A DNA stretch of 64,000 nucleotides from Paracoccaceae bacterium (GTDB lineage: Bacteria; Pseudomonadota; Alphaproteobacteria; Rhodobacterales; Rhodobacteraceae): the NCBI GenBank assembly GCA_022843025.1, contig JALHOL010000006.1:1-64000 (forward strand), written 5' to 3'. Shown one piece after another: positions 33,237 to 42,313 of this stretch. The position numbers and the translations under genes were made by a program. Positions within the stretch are counted from its first letter, which is position 1. Each line of letters opens with the position of its first letter. The notes under the pieces are model-generated. The model saw nothing but the letters and a program-made list of their open reading frames with translations. It was not told the origin of the DNA and searched no databases.

Positions 33237-34049
33237 TCACGCGGCGTGAAACGTAATCTTTCGCCGCAAGAACTGTGTCGCCTTGTTCGACACGGTTTGC
33301 GGGTCACCGGTCGTAAGGAATTTGGACTCAGTCCCCGCTCCCAGCAACGCGGGCCGCCGGGTGAGGTAGTCGGCCAGCGACTCGGCCACGAGGTTGGCTT
33401 GGGAATAGACCTTGACCCCCTGCCCCAGCGCATCCTGGAAGGTTTTTTCCATCAGCGGGTAATGGGTGCAGCCGAGGATGGCGGCTTCGGGGGCGGGCAT
33501 GCGGCGCTTGAGCGCCTCGACATGAGAGCGGACCAGCGCCTCGGCCAGCATTTCGTCGCCCTGTTCGATGGCATCGACCACACCGCCGCAGGGTTGGGCT
33601 TCGACATCCACGCCGATGGCGCGGTAGGCCAGTTCGCGCTGAAACGCGCGGGAGGCGACGGTGGCGGGGGTGGCGAAGAGGGCCACGTGTTTGACAGCCA
33701 CCTCGCGCGGGGGGGAGTTGTCGCCCCATTGGCGTTCGGTCAGCGCCTCGATCAGCGGAACGAAGACGCCGAGGACGCGCTTGTTCGCGGGAACCCAGGT
33801 TTCCTGCATCCGTTTCAGTGCGGCGGCCGAGGCGGTGTTGCAGGCAAGGATGACAAGATCGCACCCTTCCTGCCACAGCCGTTCGGTGGCGGCGCAGGTC
33901 AGGCGGAAGATATCGTCATGGTCGCGCACGCCATAGGGGGCATGGGCATTGTCACCCAGATAGACAAAGGGCACGTCCGGCAGGCGGCGCGTGACCGCAT
34001 CCAGAACCGTCAGCCCGCCAAGCCCCGAGTCGAAGATGCCCACTGCCAT
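33237..34049 (-). CDS. murI: Glutamate racemase
   Basis: 270 aa. It makes D-glutamate for peptidoglycan. The two catalytic Cys residues are in ILACNTASA and ILGCTHYPL, and the N-terminal [19 protein letters not shown] block with the PYG motif (HAPYGVR) is standard. The start at MAVGIFDSG is chosen over a 40-codon longer frame. The stop lies six bases from the end of the AT-rich insert, so the insert entered just downstream of murI. Confidence 0.95.
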   Translation of the reverse strand: MAVGIFDSGLGGLTVLDAVTRRLPDVPFVYLGDNAHAPYGVRDHDDIFRLTCAATERLWQEGCDLVILACNTASAAALKRMQETWVPANKRVLGVFVPLIEALTERQWGDNSPPREVAVKHVALFATPATVASRAFQRELAYRAIGVDVEAQPCGGVVDAIEQGDEMLAEALVRSHVEALKRRMPAPEAAILGCTHYPLMEKTFQDALGQGVKVYSQANLVAESLADYLTRRPALLGAGTESKFLTTGDPQTVSNKATQFLRRKITFHAA

Positions 34050-34245
34050 GCCCTGCCCCTTTCGCGGTTTGCGCGCCTTTTGCACCGGGTTCGCCCGGTT
34101 GGTGCAAGCATAGGCGGGATGGTGGCGGCGGGAAAGGGCAAGCGCGGGGTGTGGCAAAATCGGAGCCATGCGTTCTTTACATGGCAGCTATACTTCTTAT
34201 GTGGGGGCTTCCGTGGTAGGATGCCGCGATTTTTAAAGGTGAGTG

Positions 34246-35145
34246 ATGCAGATGGATTGGGACAAGCTGCGGATTTTTCATGCGGTGGCAGACAAGGGCA
34301 GCCTGACCCATGCGGGCGATGTGCTGCACCTGAGCCAATCCGCCGTCAGCCGCCAGATCAGGGCGCTGGAAGAAAGTTTGAACGTGACGCTGTTCCACCG
34401 CCATGCGCGGGGGTTGATCCTGACGGAACAGGGCGAGTTGCTGTTCGATGCGACGACACAGATGGTCAAGCGGTTGGACGCCACCGCCGCCCGTATTCGT
34501 GACAGCGAGGACGAGGTTTTCGGCGAGTTGCGGGTGACGACGACAGTTGGCTTTGGGACCCTGTGGCTGGCCCCGCGTTTGACGGCGCTGTACCAGAAGT
34601 ATCCCGAACTGAAGATCGACCTGATGCTGGAAGAGCGGGTGTTGGACCTGCCCATGCGTGAGGCCGATGTGGCCATCCGGATGAAGGAACCAAGCCAGGC
34701 CGATCTGATCCGCAAGCGGCTGATGCAGATCCGGATGCGGCTCTATGCGACGCCGGAATATTTGGCGCAGCATGGCACCCCGCAGACGATGGCGGATTTC
34801 CATTCGCATCGGTTGATCTGCCAGCATGCCGGAACAGCGCAGGTCGCGGCGGGGGCGTCGCTTGTGCAGCAGTTGATGAGCAATGACATTCCGTCGACGC
34901 TGACGGTGAACAACTATTTCGGGGTGTTGCAGGGGGTGCTGAACCATATCGGCATCGGCGTGCTGCCCGACTATATCACCGAGGATTCGCCGGATCTGGT
35001 GCGGGTGTTGCCGGATGTGGAAAGCGGAGAGGTGCCGGTGTTTCTGGCCTATCCCGAAGAGCTGCGTCATTCCAAGCGGGTGGCGGCATTCCGAGAGTTC
35101 GTGAGCGAGGAAATCTTCAAGTATCGCAAGCGCGAACAGGGCTGA
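34246..35145 (+). CDS. LysR-family transcriptional regulator
   Basis: 299 aa. The N-terminal winged helix (LRIFHAVADKGSLTHAGDVL then LSQSAVSRQIRALEESL, about 7-47) is a LysR HTH; the rest is a periplasmic-binding-like effector domain. AAAGG six bases before the ATG fixes the start. No divergent target gene is adjacent except murI. It is followed by a candidate sRNA and a strong terminator. Effector and regulon are unknown. Confidence 0.88.
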   Translation: MQMDWDKLRIFHAVADKGSLTHAGDVLHLSQSAVSRQIRALEESLNVTLFHRHARGLILTEQGELLFDATTQMVKRLDATAARIRDSEDEVFGELRVTTTVGFGTLWLAPRLTALYQKYPELKIDLMLEERVLDLPMREADVAIRMKEPSQADLIRKRLMQIRMRLYATPEYLAQHGTPQTMADFHSHRLICQHAGTAQVAAGASLVQQLMSNDIPSTLTVNNYFGVLQGVLNHIGIGVLPDYITEDSPDLVRVLPDVESGEVPVFLAYPEELRHSKRVAAFREFVSEEIFKYRKREQG

Positions 35146-35299
35146 CGCGGGGTTTTTCGGCGCCCAATTCGTCAATTTGGGGAAACGTTTCCACAGCCTG
35201 CCGATAAGCCATGCATCTTCTGCATAGCGGCCATGCTGCATCTGCGGCATTCCTGCCCTTGCACGATGCGAAGCGCCCGCCTATTTGCATTGGCGAGGC

Positions 35300-35375
35300 A
35301 GCGATTGAGATATTCTCTTGCTGTCTCATACCTCCCTGTTGGACTTGGGCCGAGCTTCTGCTCGGCCTTTTTTTT
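35300..35375 (+). ncRNA. Candidate small RNA with CCUCCC loop and strong terminator
   Basis: Between the LysR gene and the convergent sigma-factor gene lies a 260-base gap that ends in GGCCGAGC-ttct-GCTCGGCC (35348-35367) plus eight T. Just before it is an unpaired CCTCCC (35331-35336), an anti-Shine-Dalgarno type sequence, and a small hairpin TGAGA/TCTCA (35306-35328). TTGCAC with TATTTG 17 bases away (35259-35287), or TTGCAT/GATATT further down, could be the promoter. This is the usual build of alphaproteobacterial trans-acting sRNAs. The 5' end is uncertain, and the hairpin could simply end the lysR mRNA. Confidence 0.4.
35348..35375 (+). terminator. Strong intrinsic terminator
   Basis: GGCCGAGC (35348-35355), loop TTCT, GCTCGGCC (35360-35367), then eight T. 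It ends either the LysR transcript (203 bases after its stop) or the candidate sRNA. Confidence 0.9.
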
Positions 35376-35405
35376 GGTTTTCGAGGGATTTTCTGGAACT
35401 GCCCA

Positions 35406-36641
35406 TCAGATGGGCTGCTGATCGCGCCTTTTGGCGAGGAAAGCGGCATCGGCGGCAGAGGGCGCAAGTGCGATGGCGCGGTCATAGGCGGTGCGGGCGG
35501 CGGCCCCCTGCCCCGCGCGTGCCAGAAGATCAGCCTGCGCGGCATGGAAGGGTTGATAGTCGTCGAGGACCGGGGCGAGGTCTGCCAACTCTGCCAAAGC
35601 GGTGGAGAGATCGCCCGCCTCGGCCAATGCGACTGCACGGTTCAGACGGATGACGGGGGTGGGTTCGAAATCCAGCAGCCGGGTGAAAAGAGCCACGATC
35701 TGCGGCCAGTCGGGGGCGGGTTCGGCCATGTGGCAGGCGGCGATAGCGGCCTTGATCTGGTAGGGGCCGGGGTTGCGGCGGGCCATGGCGCGGTTGATGT
35801 GGGCGAGGCCTTCGTCGATTGACGGGCGGTCCCAGAGGCTGCGGTCCTGTTCGGTGAGGGGAATGGTGATGCCATCCTTCCCAAGACGGGCCGCGGCGCG
35901 GGACTGACTGAGCAGCAGGAGAGCGAGGCAGCCTTCGATTTCCGGATCGTCCGGGCGCAACTGTGCCAGAAGGCGCGTCAGGAAGATTGCCTCGACACAA
36001 AGATCGCGTTGGGAGTGCGCCTCGGCCTGCGGGCCTATGGAATAGCCTGCGTTGTAGATGAGATAGACCACTGCCAGCACGGATTGAAGACGGTCGGGCC
36101 AATCCTCGGGGGACGGTACGGCATAGGGGATGCCGGCGGCGGCGATCTTGGCCTTGGCGCGCGAAAGGCGCTGGCCCATCGTGGGTTCGGCATCAAGGAA
36201 GGCGCGGGCGATTTCGGGGGTGGTCAGACCGGCGATGCTGCGCAGGGTCAGGGCCACGCGGGATTTTGGATCCAGGGCCGGGTGGCAGCAGGTGAAGATC
36301 AGGCGCAGGCGATCATCGGGGATGTCGTCGGCGGTGTCCTCGGCGGCTTCTTCCATGGCCAGATGGGTGAGGTCTGCGGTTTTGCGGGCGTCGCGCTGGG
36401 CAGAGCGGAGGCGGTCAATCGCCTTGCGCAGGGCCACGCGCAGCAGCCAGCCCTGGGGTGAGGCGGGGATGCCCGCCCGGCTCCAATGGGTGAGGGCAGA
36501 GAGCGCGGCTTCTTGCAGGGCATCTTCGGCAAGCTGAAAATCGCGCAGACGGGCAATGAGGGCAGCGAGAAGCCGCCCCCGATCCTGCCGCAAGAGCGCC
36601 TCGACAGCGCGGGTGACGGCGATGGCATCGGAGGCGGTCAT
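35406..36641 (-). CDS. ECF42-type RNA polymerase sigma factor with C-terminal TPR-like extension
   Basis: 411 aa, more than twice a normal ECF sigma. Sigma region 2 (about 15-80, including AEDALQEAALSALTHW) and region 4 (about 115-170, TPEIARAFLDAEPTMGQRLS) are followed by a 220-residue helical extension (residues 190-411) with TPR-like repeats (LNRAVALAEAGDLSTALAEL). This is the ECF42 architecture, in which the extension controls activity and no classical anti-sigma is used. The upstream DGPF gene, four bases away, is the hallmark partner. Targets are commonly the DGPF genes themselves. Confidence 0.9.
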   Translation of the reverse strand: MTASDAIAVTRAVEALLRQDRGRLLAALIARLRDFQLAEDALQEAALSALTHWSRAGIPASPQGWLLRVALRKAIDRLRSAQRDARKTADLTHLAMEEAAEDTADDIPDDRLRLIFTCCHPALDPKSRVALTLRSIAGLTTPEIARAFLDAEPTMGQRLSRAKAKIAAAGIPYAVPSPEDWPDRLQSVLAVVYLIYNAGYSIGPQAEAHSQRDLCVEAIFLTRLLAQLRPDDPEIEGCLALLLLSQSRAAARLGKDGITIPLTEQDRSLWDRPSIDEGLAHINRAMARRNPGPYQIKAAIAACHMAEPAPDWPQIVALFTRLLDFEPTPVIRLNRAVALAEAGDLSTALAELADLAPVLDDYQPFHAAQADLLARAGQGAAARTAYDRAIALAPSAADAAFLAKRRDQQPI

Positions 36642-36645
36642 TCGG

Positions 36646-37008
36646 TCATTCCCCGGCGGGGTTATAGTCCATCAGGGGGCGCACCTCGACCGTGCCGAAG
36701 CTGGCCGACGGGACCATGGCCGCGTATTTCAGCGCGGCGTCAAGATCCGGGACATCGACGATGTAATAGCCGCCGAGATGTTCCTTCGTTGTGGCAAAGG
36801 GGCCATCCATGGTTTCCACCTTGCCGCCGCGCAGGCGGAGCGAAGTGGCGCTTTCCACGCTCTTGAGGGCTTCGCCGCCGCGCATGGTGCCGTCGGCTTT
36901 CATCACCTCGTTCAGCTTGAAAAAGCCCGCCATCATTTCGGTGAATTCAGGGGTGCCATAGGCGGGTTCGAGGGCGGGGTCGCTGTAGATCAGAAGCATG
37001 TATTGCAT
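36646..37008 (-). CDS. YCII-related DGPF-motif protein
   Basis: 120 aa. It begins MQYMLLIYSDPA and contains the name-giving DGPF motif in ETMDGPFATTKEHLGGYYIV (about 66-85) of the YCII-related/DGPF family. It is a small alpha/beta protein partner of ECF42 sigma factors. The biochemical role is unknown. It lies between a MAPEG protein and the sigma gene on one transcript. Confidence 0.92.
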   Translation of the reverse strand: MQYMLLIYSDPALEPAYGTPEFTEMMAGFFKLNEVMKADGTMRGGEALKSVESATSLRLRGGKVETMDGPFATTKEHLGGYYIVDVPDLDAALKYAAMVPSASFGTVEVRPLMDYNPAGE

Positions 37009-37035
37009 GATGTTTGTCCTTGGGTTTGCAGAATG

Positions 37036-37428
37036 TCAGAAGCCGAGGCGGGCCATGGCGATGAGCACGCCGAGGATCACGAAGGAGAGCAGGTTCAGAG
37101 AGTTGCCCGCGATCCGCAGCGGATGGGCGGGATTACCGGCCTTCAGGCCCAGCGGATGCAGGATGCGCCCCAGCACGAGAAGGCCACCCGCGCAGTGCAG
37201 TGCGATGGAGTTTGCAGCGGAGGCTTCGGCCAAGGCCAGAAGCACCAGGCCAAAGGGCACCCATTCGACGAAGTTGCCATGCTGGCGGATGCGTTCATGC
37301 AGAACGGTATCACCCGCATCGCCGATGGAGGCCTTGAGGTCGGTCCGCCGCGCCGAGACGCGGAAGAACAGGACGAGGAAAATCAAGATCAGGGGAAGTG
37401 CGTAAAGGGAAGTTGTCGGAAAGGTCAT
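37036..37428 (-). CDS. MAPEG-family membrane protein
   Basis: 130 aa with four hydrophobic helices. The motif RIRQHGNFVEWVPFGLVLLA (about 45-65) and RILHPLGL are typical of the bacterial MAPEG (glutathione-transferase-like, YecN type) family. It is first in the MAPEG-DGPF-ECF42 operon. Substrate is unknown; a detoxification role is a family-based guess. Confidence 0.88.
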   Translation of the reverse strand: MTFPTTSLYALPLILIFLVLFFRVSARRTDLKASIGDAGDTVLHERIRQHGNFVEWVPFGLVLLALAEASAANSIALHCAGGLLVLGRILHPLGLKAGNPAHPLRIAGNSLNLLSFVILGVLIAMARLGF

Positions 37429-37614
37429 TCTGGGTTCCTTAAGCGTTTTGGGTTTTCGTGACCCAAGGACGCCTGCAGTTTGCCGATTTCGACAAAGCCG
37501 GGAAAAAAATTTGCAGTTGGCCTGAAAAAAGATTCTGCCCGTGGCAACGGGTCTTTCGGAACGGCCTGCCTTGGCCTATGACGCGAGCCAAGCCGCGCCC
37601 ATGGGAGAATGCCC

Positions 37615-39768
37615 TTGTCCGAACCCGCCATCACCCCCGATCTTGTTGCAGCCCATGGATTAAAGCCGGATGAATATGACCGGCTGCTCGGGATCATCGG
37701 GCGCGAACCGACCTATACGGAACTGGGCATCTTCAGCGCGATGTGGAACGAGCATTGTTCCTATAAATCGTCGAAGAAATGGCTGCGCACCCTGCCGACC
37801 ACCGGGCCGCAGGTGATTTGCGGACCCGGCGAGAATGCGGGCGTGGTCGATATCGGCGACGGTCAGGCTGTGATCTTCAAGATGGAGAGCCACAACCACC
37901 CGTCCTATATCGAACCGCATCAGGGTGCGGCCACCGGCGTGGGCGGCATTCTGCGCGACGTGTTCACCATGGGTGCGCGGCCCATCGCGGCGATGAATGC
38001 GCTGTCGTTTGGCCTGCCGTCGCATCCCAAGACCAGCCACTTGGTAAAGGGCGTGGTTGAAGGGATCGGGGCCTATGGCAATGCCTTTGGCGTGCCGACT
38101 GTTGGCGGCGAGGTGCGGTTTCACGCATCCTACAACGGCAACTGCCTGGTGAACGCCTTTGCCGCCGGTTTGGCCGATGCGGACAAGATTTTCTATTCCG
38201 TCGCCAGCGGCGTGGGGATGCCCGTCGTGTATCTGGGCGCCAAGACCGGGCGCGATGGGGTGGGCGGGGCCACGATGGCCAGTGCCGAGTTTGACGACAC
38301 GATCGAGGAAAAGCGCCCCACCGTGCAGGTGGGTGACCCGTTCACCGAAAAGCGACTGCTGGAGGCCTGTCTGGAGTTGATGGCATCGGGTGCCGTGATT
38401 TCCATTCAGGATATGGGCGCGGCGGGCCTGACCTGTTCGGCGGTTGAGATGGGCGACAAGGGCGGCTTGGGCATCAAGCTGCAACTGGATGACGTGCCGC
38501 AGCGCGAGACGGGTATGACGGCCTATGAGATGATGCTGTCGGAATCCCAAGAGCGGATGCTGATGGTGCTGAAGCCCGAGATGGAGGCCGAGGCGCGGGC
38601 GATTTTCGTGAAATGGGATCTGGATTTCGCCATTGTGGGCGAGACGATCCCCGAGGATCGCTTCCTGATCCTGCACGGCAATGAAGTGAAGGCTGATCTG
38701 CCGCTGTCGAAGCTGTCTTCCAGTGCGCCGGAATATGACCGGCCTTGGATTGAGACGCCGAAGGCGGCTCCGCTGGGCGACGTGCCCGCGATTGCGCCGC
38801 TGGCGGGCCTGAGGGCGCTGATCGGATCACCGTCCTATGCCCATAAGGCCTGGGTCTGGGAGCAGTATGACAGTCAGGTTGGCGCAGATACGGTGGTGAC
38901 ACCGGGCCTGCCGGCGGGCGTGGTTCGGGTGCATGGCACGGGCAAGGCGCTGGCCTTCACCAGCGATGTGACCCCGCGCTATGTGAAGGCCAACCCGTTC
39001 GAGGGGGGCAAGCAGGCGGTGGCCGAGGCCTATCGCAACCTGTGTGCTGTGGGAGCGAAGCCGCTGGCCACGACCGACAACCTGAACTTCGGCAACCCGG
39101 AAAAGCCCGAAATCATGGGGCAGTTCGTGGGCGCCATCAAAGGGATCGGCGCAGCGGTGGCCGCGCTGGATATGCCCATCGTTTCGGGCAACGTGTCGCT
39201 TTACAATGAAACCGACGGCAAGGGCATTCTACCCACCCCCACAATCGGTGCGGTTGGGATTCTGGCATCATTGGATGAGGTGATTGCGGGGCGGCCTGTT
39301 GCGGGGGATGCGGCGGTGCTGATCGGGGCAGCGGGCGCACATCTGGGCCAATCGTCTGTGCTAGCCGAAATGTTCGGGATCGAGGCGGGCGATGCGCCGA
39401 CGGTCGATCTGGCCGCGGAAAGGCGGCATGGCGAGTTTGTCCGGGCCAATCGCGCGGCGATCCGGGCCTGTTCGGACCTTGGCGATGGCGGGCTGGCGCT
39501 GGCAGCGTTCGAGATGGCCGAAGGCGCGGGTGTGGGCGTGGTGCTGGACAGCGGCGATGCGGGCGTTTTGTTCGGTGAGGATCAGGCGCGCTATCTGGTG
39601 GCGACGGACAAGGCCAATGCCCTGATCGCGGCGGGCGAGGCGGCGGGGGTTCCCGTGGCTGTGGTTGGCCGGTTCGGCGGTGATGCGGTGGCGTTTGGTG
39701 GTGAGGCGGCGTCCATCGCAGAGTTGTCAGCGCTGTATCGTTCGGCTTTTGCCAAGGCGGTTGCCTGA
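37615..39768 (+). CDS. purL: Phosphoribosylformylglycinamidine synthase II
   Basis: 717 aa, small-form PurL, which works with PurS and PurQ (not in the window). It converts FGAR to FGAM in purine synthesis. The N-terminal [20 protein letters not shown] then [18 protein letters not shown] and [11 protein letters not shown]-like ([20 protein letters not shown]) motifs hold the ATP and metal sites. Start: TTG 37615 has GGGAG seven bases upstream and gives the usual SEPAITP N-terminus; ATG 37609 is in frame but too close to that site. The stop shares a base with the next gene (TGATG). Confidence 0.95.
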   Translation: MSEPAITPDLVAAHGLKPDEYDRLLGIIGREPTYTELGIFSAMWNEHCSYKSSKKWLRTLPTTGPQVICGPGENAGVVDIGDGQAVIFKMESHNHPSYIEPHQGAATGVGGILRDVFTMGARPIAAMNALSFGLPSHPKTSHLVKGVVEGIGAYGNAFGVPTVGGEVRFHASYNGNCLVNAFAAGLADADKIFYSVASGVGMPVVYLGAKTGRDGVGGATMASAEFDDTIEEKRPTVQVGDPFTEKRLLEACLELMASGAVISIQDMGAAGLTCSAVEMGDKGGLGIKLQLDDVPQRETGMTAYEMMLSESQERMLMVLKPEMEAEARAIFVKWDLDFAIVGETIPEDRFLILHGNEVKADLPLSKLSSSAPEYDRPWIETPKAAPLGDVPAIAPLAGLRALIGSPSYAHKAWVWEQYDSQVGADTVVTPGLPAGVVRVHGTGKALAFTSDVTPRYVKANPFEGGKQAVAEAYRNLCAVGAKPLATTDNLNFGNPEKPEIMGQFVGAIKGIGAAVAALDMPIVSGNVSLYNETDGKGILPTPTIGAVGILASLDEVIAGRPVAGDAAVLIGAAGAHLGQSSVLAEMFGIEAGDAPTVDLAAERRHGEFVRANRAAIRACSDLGDGGLALAAFEMAEGAGVGVVLDSGDAGVLFGEDQARYLVATDKANALIAAGEAAGVPVAVVGRFGGDAVAFGGEAASIAELSALYRSAFAKAVA

Positions 39769-40232
39769 TGTTGCGGCCGGCGACCGAGGGGGAAATCCCG
39801 GCGGTCGCCGCGCTGATTGCGGCCTATCCCATGCAGTTGCTGGCGCAATCCGAAGGCTGGCTGCGCGAGATTGCCGCCGAGGATAGCGGGGCTGTGCTCG
39901 TGTGGGATCGGGGTGGGATCGACGGGGTGGCGGTGCTGGAATGGGCCTATCCGGGGGTCGTGTACCTGATGAACCTGGGGCTGGCCCGGCCCGGGCGGGG
40001 CGAAGGTCAGGCGTTTCTTTCTGCCGTGCAGGCGCATGTCTTTGGGACCATGGGCGCGCATCGGATGTATTGTGACATCGCCTTTGACAATGCCACTGCC
40101 CTGACCGCCTTTGCCAAGGCGGGCTTTGTGATGGAGGGCACCATGCGGGAATGTTGGGACCGGGGGGCGGGGATATGGGTGGATTGCCACGCCTTCGGGA
40201 TGCTGGCGCGGGAATGGCGGGCGCGCGCATGA
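39768..40232 (+). CDS. GNAT-family N-acetyltransferase
   Basis: 154 aa, single GNAT domain. The acetyl-CoA loop region ARPGRGEGQAFLSAVQAHVF (about 73-92) and the C-terminal NATALTAFAKAGFVMEGTMR are typical. Similar to the RimJ/RimL-like group that modifies amino groups. The substrate is unknown. It is coupled to purL by a one-base overlap and to the next GNAT gene by four bases. Confidence 0.82.
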   Translation: MLRPATEGEIPAVAALIAAYPMQLLAQSEGWLREIAAEDSGAVLVWDRGGIDGVAVLEWAYPGVVYLMNLGLARPGRGEGQAFLSAVQAHVFGTMGAHRMYCDIAFDNATALTAFAKAGFVMEGTMRECWDRGAGIWVDCHAFGMLAREWRARA

Positions 40233-40735
40233 GCCTGCGCCCTGCCCTGCCCGACGATTTCGCCTTTATCCGCGCGCTGGCGCAGAGGCCGGATTACGCA
40301 ATCTACATCACCGATGAGGATGAGGGGCGGCTGGCCTTCTATGCGTCGGATGCACGGCATCGATTGCTGATCTGGGAACAAGACGGCGCGCGGGCGGGCT
40401 ATGCGCTGTTTGCCGAGGTGGGCGAGCCTTCGGGCGCGGTGGAGTTGCGGCGGCTGGCGTTGGATGTGGCGGGCGGCGGTCGCGGGTTGGGGTTCGTGCG
40501 GGCGCTGACGGAGTATGGGTTTGCCGAGCTGGGCGCGCAGCGGGTCTGGCTGGATGCCAGCGGTGAGAATCTGCGGGCGCAGACGGTCTATGCGCGCGCC
40601 GGGTATCAGTTGGAGGGGCGGTTGCGGCAGCACTGGTATCGCCCGATGCTGGGGCGAACGGTTGACCTAATGCTTTATGGTATTCTGCGCGATGAATGGA
40701 TTGCCGCGCGGGGCCTTGCAGCCCCTGCCCTCTAG
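40229..40735 (+). CDS. Second GNAT-family N-acetyltransferase
   Basis: 168 aa. It begins MSLRPALPDDFAFIRALAQR; the acyl-CoA motif is VAGGGRGLGFVRALTEYGFA (about 84-103) and NLRAQTVYARAGYQLEGRLR is the C-terminal strand-helix. The start overlaps the preceding GNAT stop (ATGA). The two are related in fold but not close copies, so an old rather than recent duplication. Substrate unknown. Confidence 0.85.
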   Translation: MSLRPALPDDFAFIRALAQRPDYAIYITDEDEGRLAFYASDARHRLLIWEQDGARAGYALFAEVGEPSGAVELRRLALDVAGGGRGLGFVRALTEYGFAELGAQRVWLDASGENLRAQTVYARAGYQLEGRLRQHWYRPMLGRTVDLMLYGILRDEWIAARGLAAPAL

Positions 40736-40771
40736 GCATACATCTTTTCGTGACAGACCGAGGACCGACCT

Positions 40772-41008
40772 ATGCCGATTTCCGCACGCGATATCGAAAA
40801 CCTGATCCGGGAAAGCTTTCCGGCGGCCAAGATCACGGTTGAGGGGGATGACGGGCAGCATTTTTCGGCCGAGGTGATTGATGCCAGTTTCAAAGGCATG
40901 AACCGGGTACAGCAGCAGCGGGCAGTCTATGCCGCGCTGAAAGGCAAGATGGATGGTGCGCATGGAGAGCTTCATGCGCTGGCGCTGACGACCAAGGCGC
41001 CGGATTGA
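40772..41008 (+). CDS. bolA: BolA-family protein
   Basis: 78 aa. The BolA motif SFKGMNRVQQQRAVYAALKG (about 40-59) with the conserved His in GAHGELHALAL is present. With monothiol glutaredoxin it forms a [2Fe-2S]-bridged complex used in iron-sulfur delivery or iron sensing. It is followed by grxD after seven bases, the classical pair. Confidence 0.94.
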   Translation: MPISARDIENLIRESFPAAKITVEGDDGQHFSAEVIDASFKGMNRVQQQRAVYAALKGKMDGAHGELHALALTTKAPD

Positions 41009-41015
41009 AAGGAAG

Positions 41016-41381
41016 ATGAGCATGAGCGCGCAGGACCAGATCCGCGAGACGGTTGAGAAGAACGACGTGGTGCTGTTCATGAAAGGCACCAAGATGATGC
41101 CGCAATGCGGGTTTTCGTCCCGCGTGGCGGGGGTGCTGAATTACATGGGCGTGGAATTTGCCGATGTGAACGTGCTGGCCGATGCAGAAATCCGGCAGGG
41201 CATCAAGGATTTCAGCGATTGGCCGACGATCCCGCAGCTTTATGTGAAGGGTGAGTTCGTGGGCGGTTGCGATATCGTGACCGAGATGACGCTGTCGGGC
41301 GAATTGGACGCGCTGTTCGAGGCGAAGGGCGTGACCTTTGACAAGGACGCCGCCAACAAAATCCGCGAAGCGAATGGCTGA
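41016..41381 (+). CDS. grxD: Monothiol glutaredoxin (Grx4 type)
   Basis: 121 aa. The CGFS active site is in MMPQCGFSSRVAGVLNYMGV; WPTIPQLYVKGEFVGGCDIV is the glutathione-binding region. It binds a [2Fe-2S] cluster with BolA and takes part in cluster transfer. An in-frame ATG two codons downstream (41022) has better spacing to AAGGA. A terminator follows at 41405. Confidence 0.95.
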   Translation: MSMSAQDQIRETVEKNDVVLFMKGTKMMPQCGFSSRVAGVLNYMGVEFADVNVLADAEIRQGIKDFSDWPTIPQLYVKGEFVGGCDIVTEMTLSGELDALFEAKGVTFDKDAANKIREANG

Positions 41382-41404
41382 TTGAAGCCCCATCGCGACG
41401 GATG

Positions 41405-41426
41405 GCCCGCCCTTGGCGGGCTTTTT
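41405..41426 (+). terminator. Intrinsic terminator of bolA-grxD
   Basis: GCCCGCC (41405-41411), loop CTT, GGCGGGC (41415-41421), then five T. Confidence 0.88.
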
Positions 41427-41615
41427 CGTTTTCAGGCCCCAGTGAGGATTAAATCAAACGCACGAATGATGCGGTCGCGTTCATGCGAGAGGTTGGCGAC
41501 GAAAGTCCCGAGTTCTGACAGCGTCAAGGTTGCAAGGATATGGGGGGCGATGCGCAACCGGACGTCTCCGGTAGAGAGAAGCGGGGAAAGCGCGGCCAAT
41601 GCGGTAGGTTGCGCC
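41427..41615. other. Non-coding gap between grxD terminator and mliC
   Basis: No convincing gene. A minus-strand frame runs through it and ends with a helical-looking segment (TLSELGTFVANLSHERDRII), but it has no start of its own and continues antisense in frame over mliC. It may hold the remains of a gene. I see no terminator for mliC. Confidence 0.4.
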
Positions 41616-41948
41616 CTATGCCGGTGTGCAGCCGGTAAGAATGGCGGTTTCGGTCCCTGCCTCGCCGTCTTTCCAGTAGAGTGTCGCTTCGTCCCCCTTG
41701 GTCCACCAGACGTAGTTGGACCCGTCTGAAGGCCAGCCATAGCGCGCGCCGGAGGCGGCGGGTTCGTTGTACAGAAGGAACTGACCGCCTTCGACGTAGA
41801 TGACCGCAAGCGATGTATCGGGCGTTGTGACATAGACCACGGGCACCGCGACACCGCGTTCACAGACATAGGTCATGTTCTGCACCTGGGTTTCAGCGAA
41901 AGCAGGCGCAGTGGTCACGTAAAGGATGGCGATGGCGCGCAGCGTCAA
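41616..41948 (-). CDS. mliC: MliC-family C-type lysozyme inhibitor
   Basis: 110 aa. A short signal peptide (about 1-18, ending APAFA) precedes a single MliC domain with YVCERGVAVPVVY near 27 and the C-terminal Cys in AILTGC, which form the conserved disulfide. The protein would act in the periplasm against host or predator lysozyme. The only start available is TTG at 41948, overlapping the zapA stop by four bases (TTGA). Confidence 0.82.
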   Translation of the reverse strand: MTLRAIAILYVTTAPAFAETQVQNMTYVCERGVAVPVVYVTTPDTSLAVIYVEGGQFLLYNEPAASGARYGWPSDGSNYVWWTKGDEATLYWKDGEAGTETAILTGCTPA

Positions 41949-42313
41949 GACGGCCTGCGCGCATCATCCAGCCGATCGGCCAAAGCCTCGGCCCGCGCAG
42001 CGATTTCAGCCAGCGTTTCCGTGACTTGCGGCGGGATGACCGGCACTTCGACACGGGTTTCGGGGCGCGCTTCAAGATCGGCAAGACGGGCTTTCAGACC
42101 CCGGATCTCATCCTCGACGGCGGCGGTTTTGTCGGCCAGCATCAGACCAGCCATCAGGAGCATCTTGGCCTCGGGCAGGCGGCCCATCTGGGAAATGAGG
42201 GGCTGCGCCTCGGCATCGAGCATGGCGGCGGCGGCGCGCAGGAAATGCTCTTCACCCTCCTGACATGCGACGGGGAAGGCGCGGCCGCCGATGGTGATTG
42301 TCAGTTCAGGCAT
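41945..42313 (-). CDS. zapA: Cell-division protein ZapA
   Basis: 122 aa. The N-terminal strand-turn LTITIGGRAFPVACQEGEEH and the following long helix are the ZapA fold, which tetramerises and cross-links FtsZ filaments. The helix KMLLMAGLMLADKTAAVEDE continues as a coiled coil. It overlaps the upstream coiled-coil gene by eight bases, suggesting a joint role. Confidence 0.9.
   Translation of the reverse strand: MPELTITIGGRAFPVACQEGEEHFLRAAAAMLDAEAQPLISQMGRLPEAKMLLMAGLMLADKTAAVEDEIRGLKARLADLEARPETRVEVPVIPPQVTETLAEIAARAEALADRLDDARRPS

Noticed and set aside
41432-41869. 145-codon minus-strand frame next to mliC
   Set aside because: Overlaps mliC on the same strand in another frame; mliC has signal peptide and family motifs, this frame has none.
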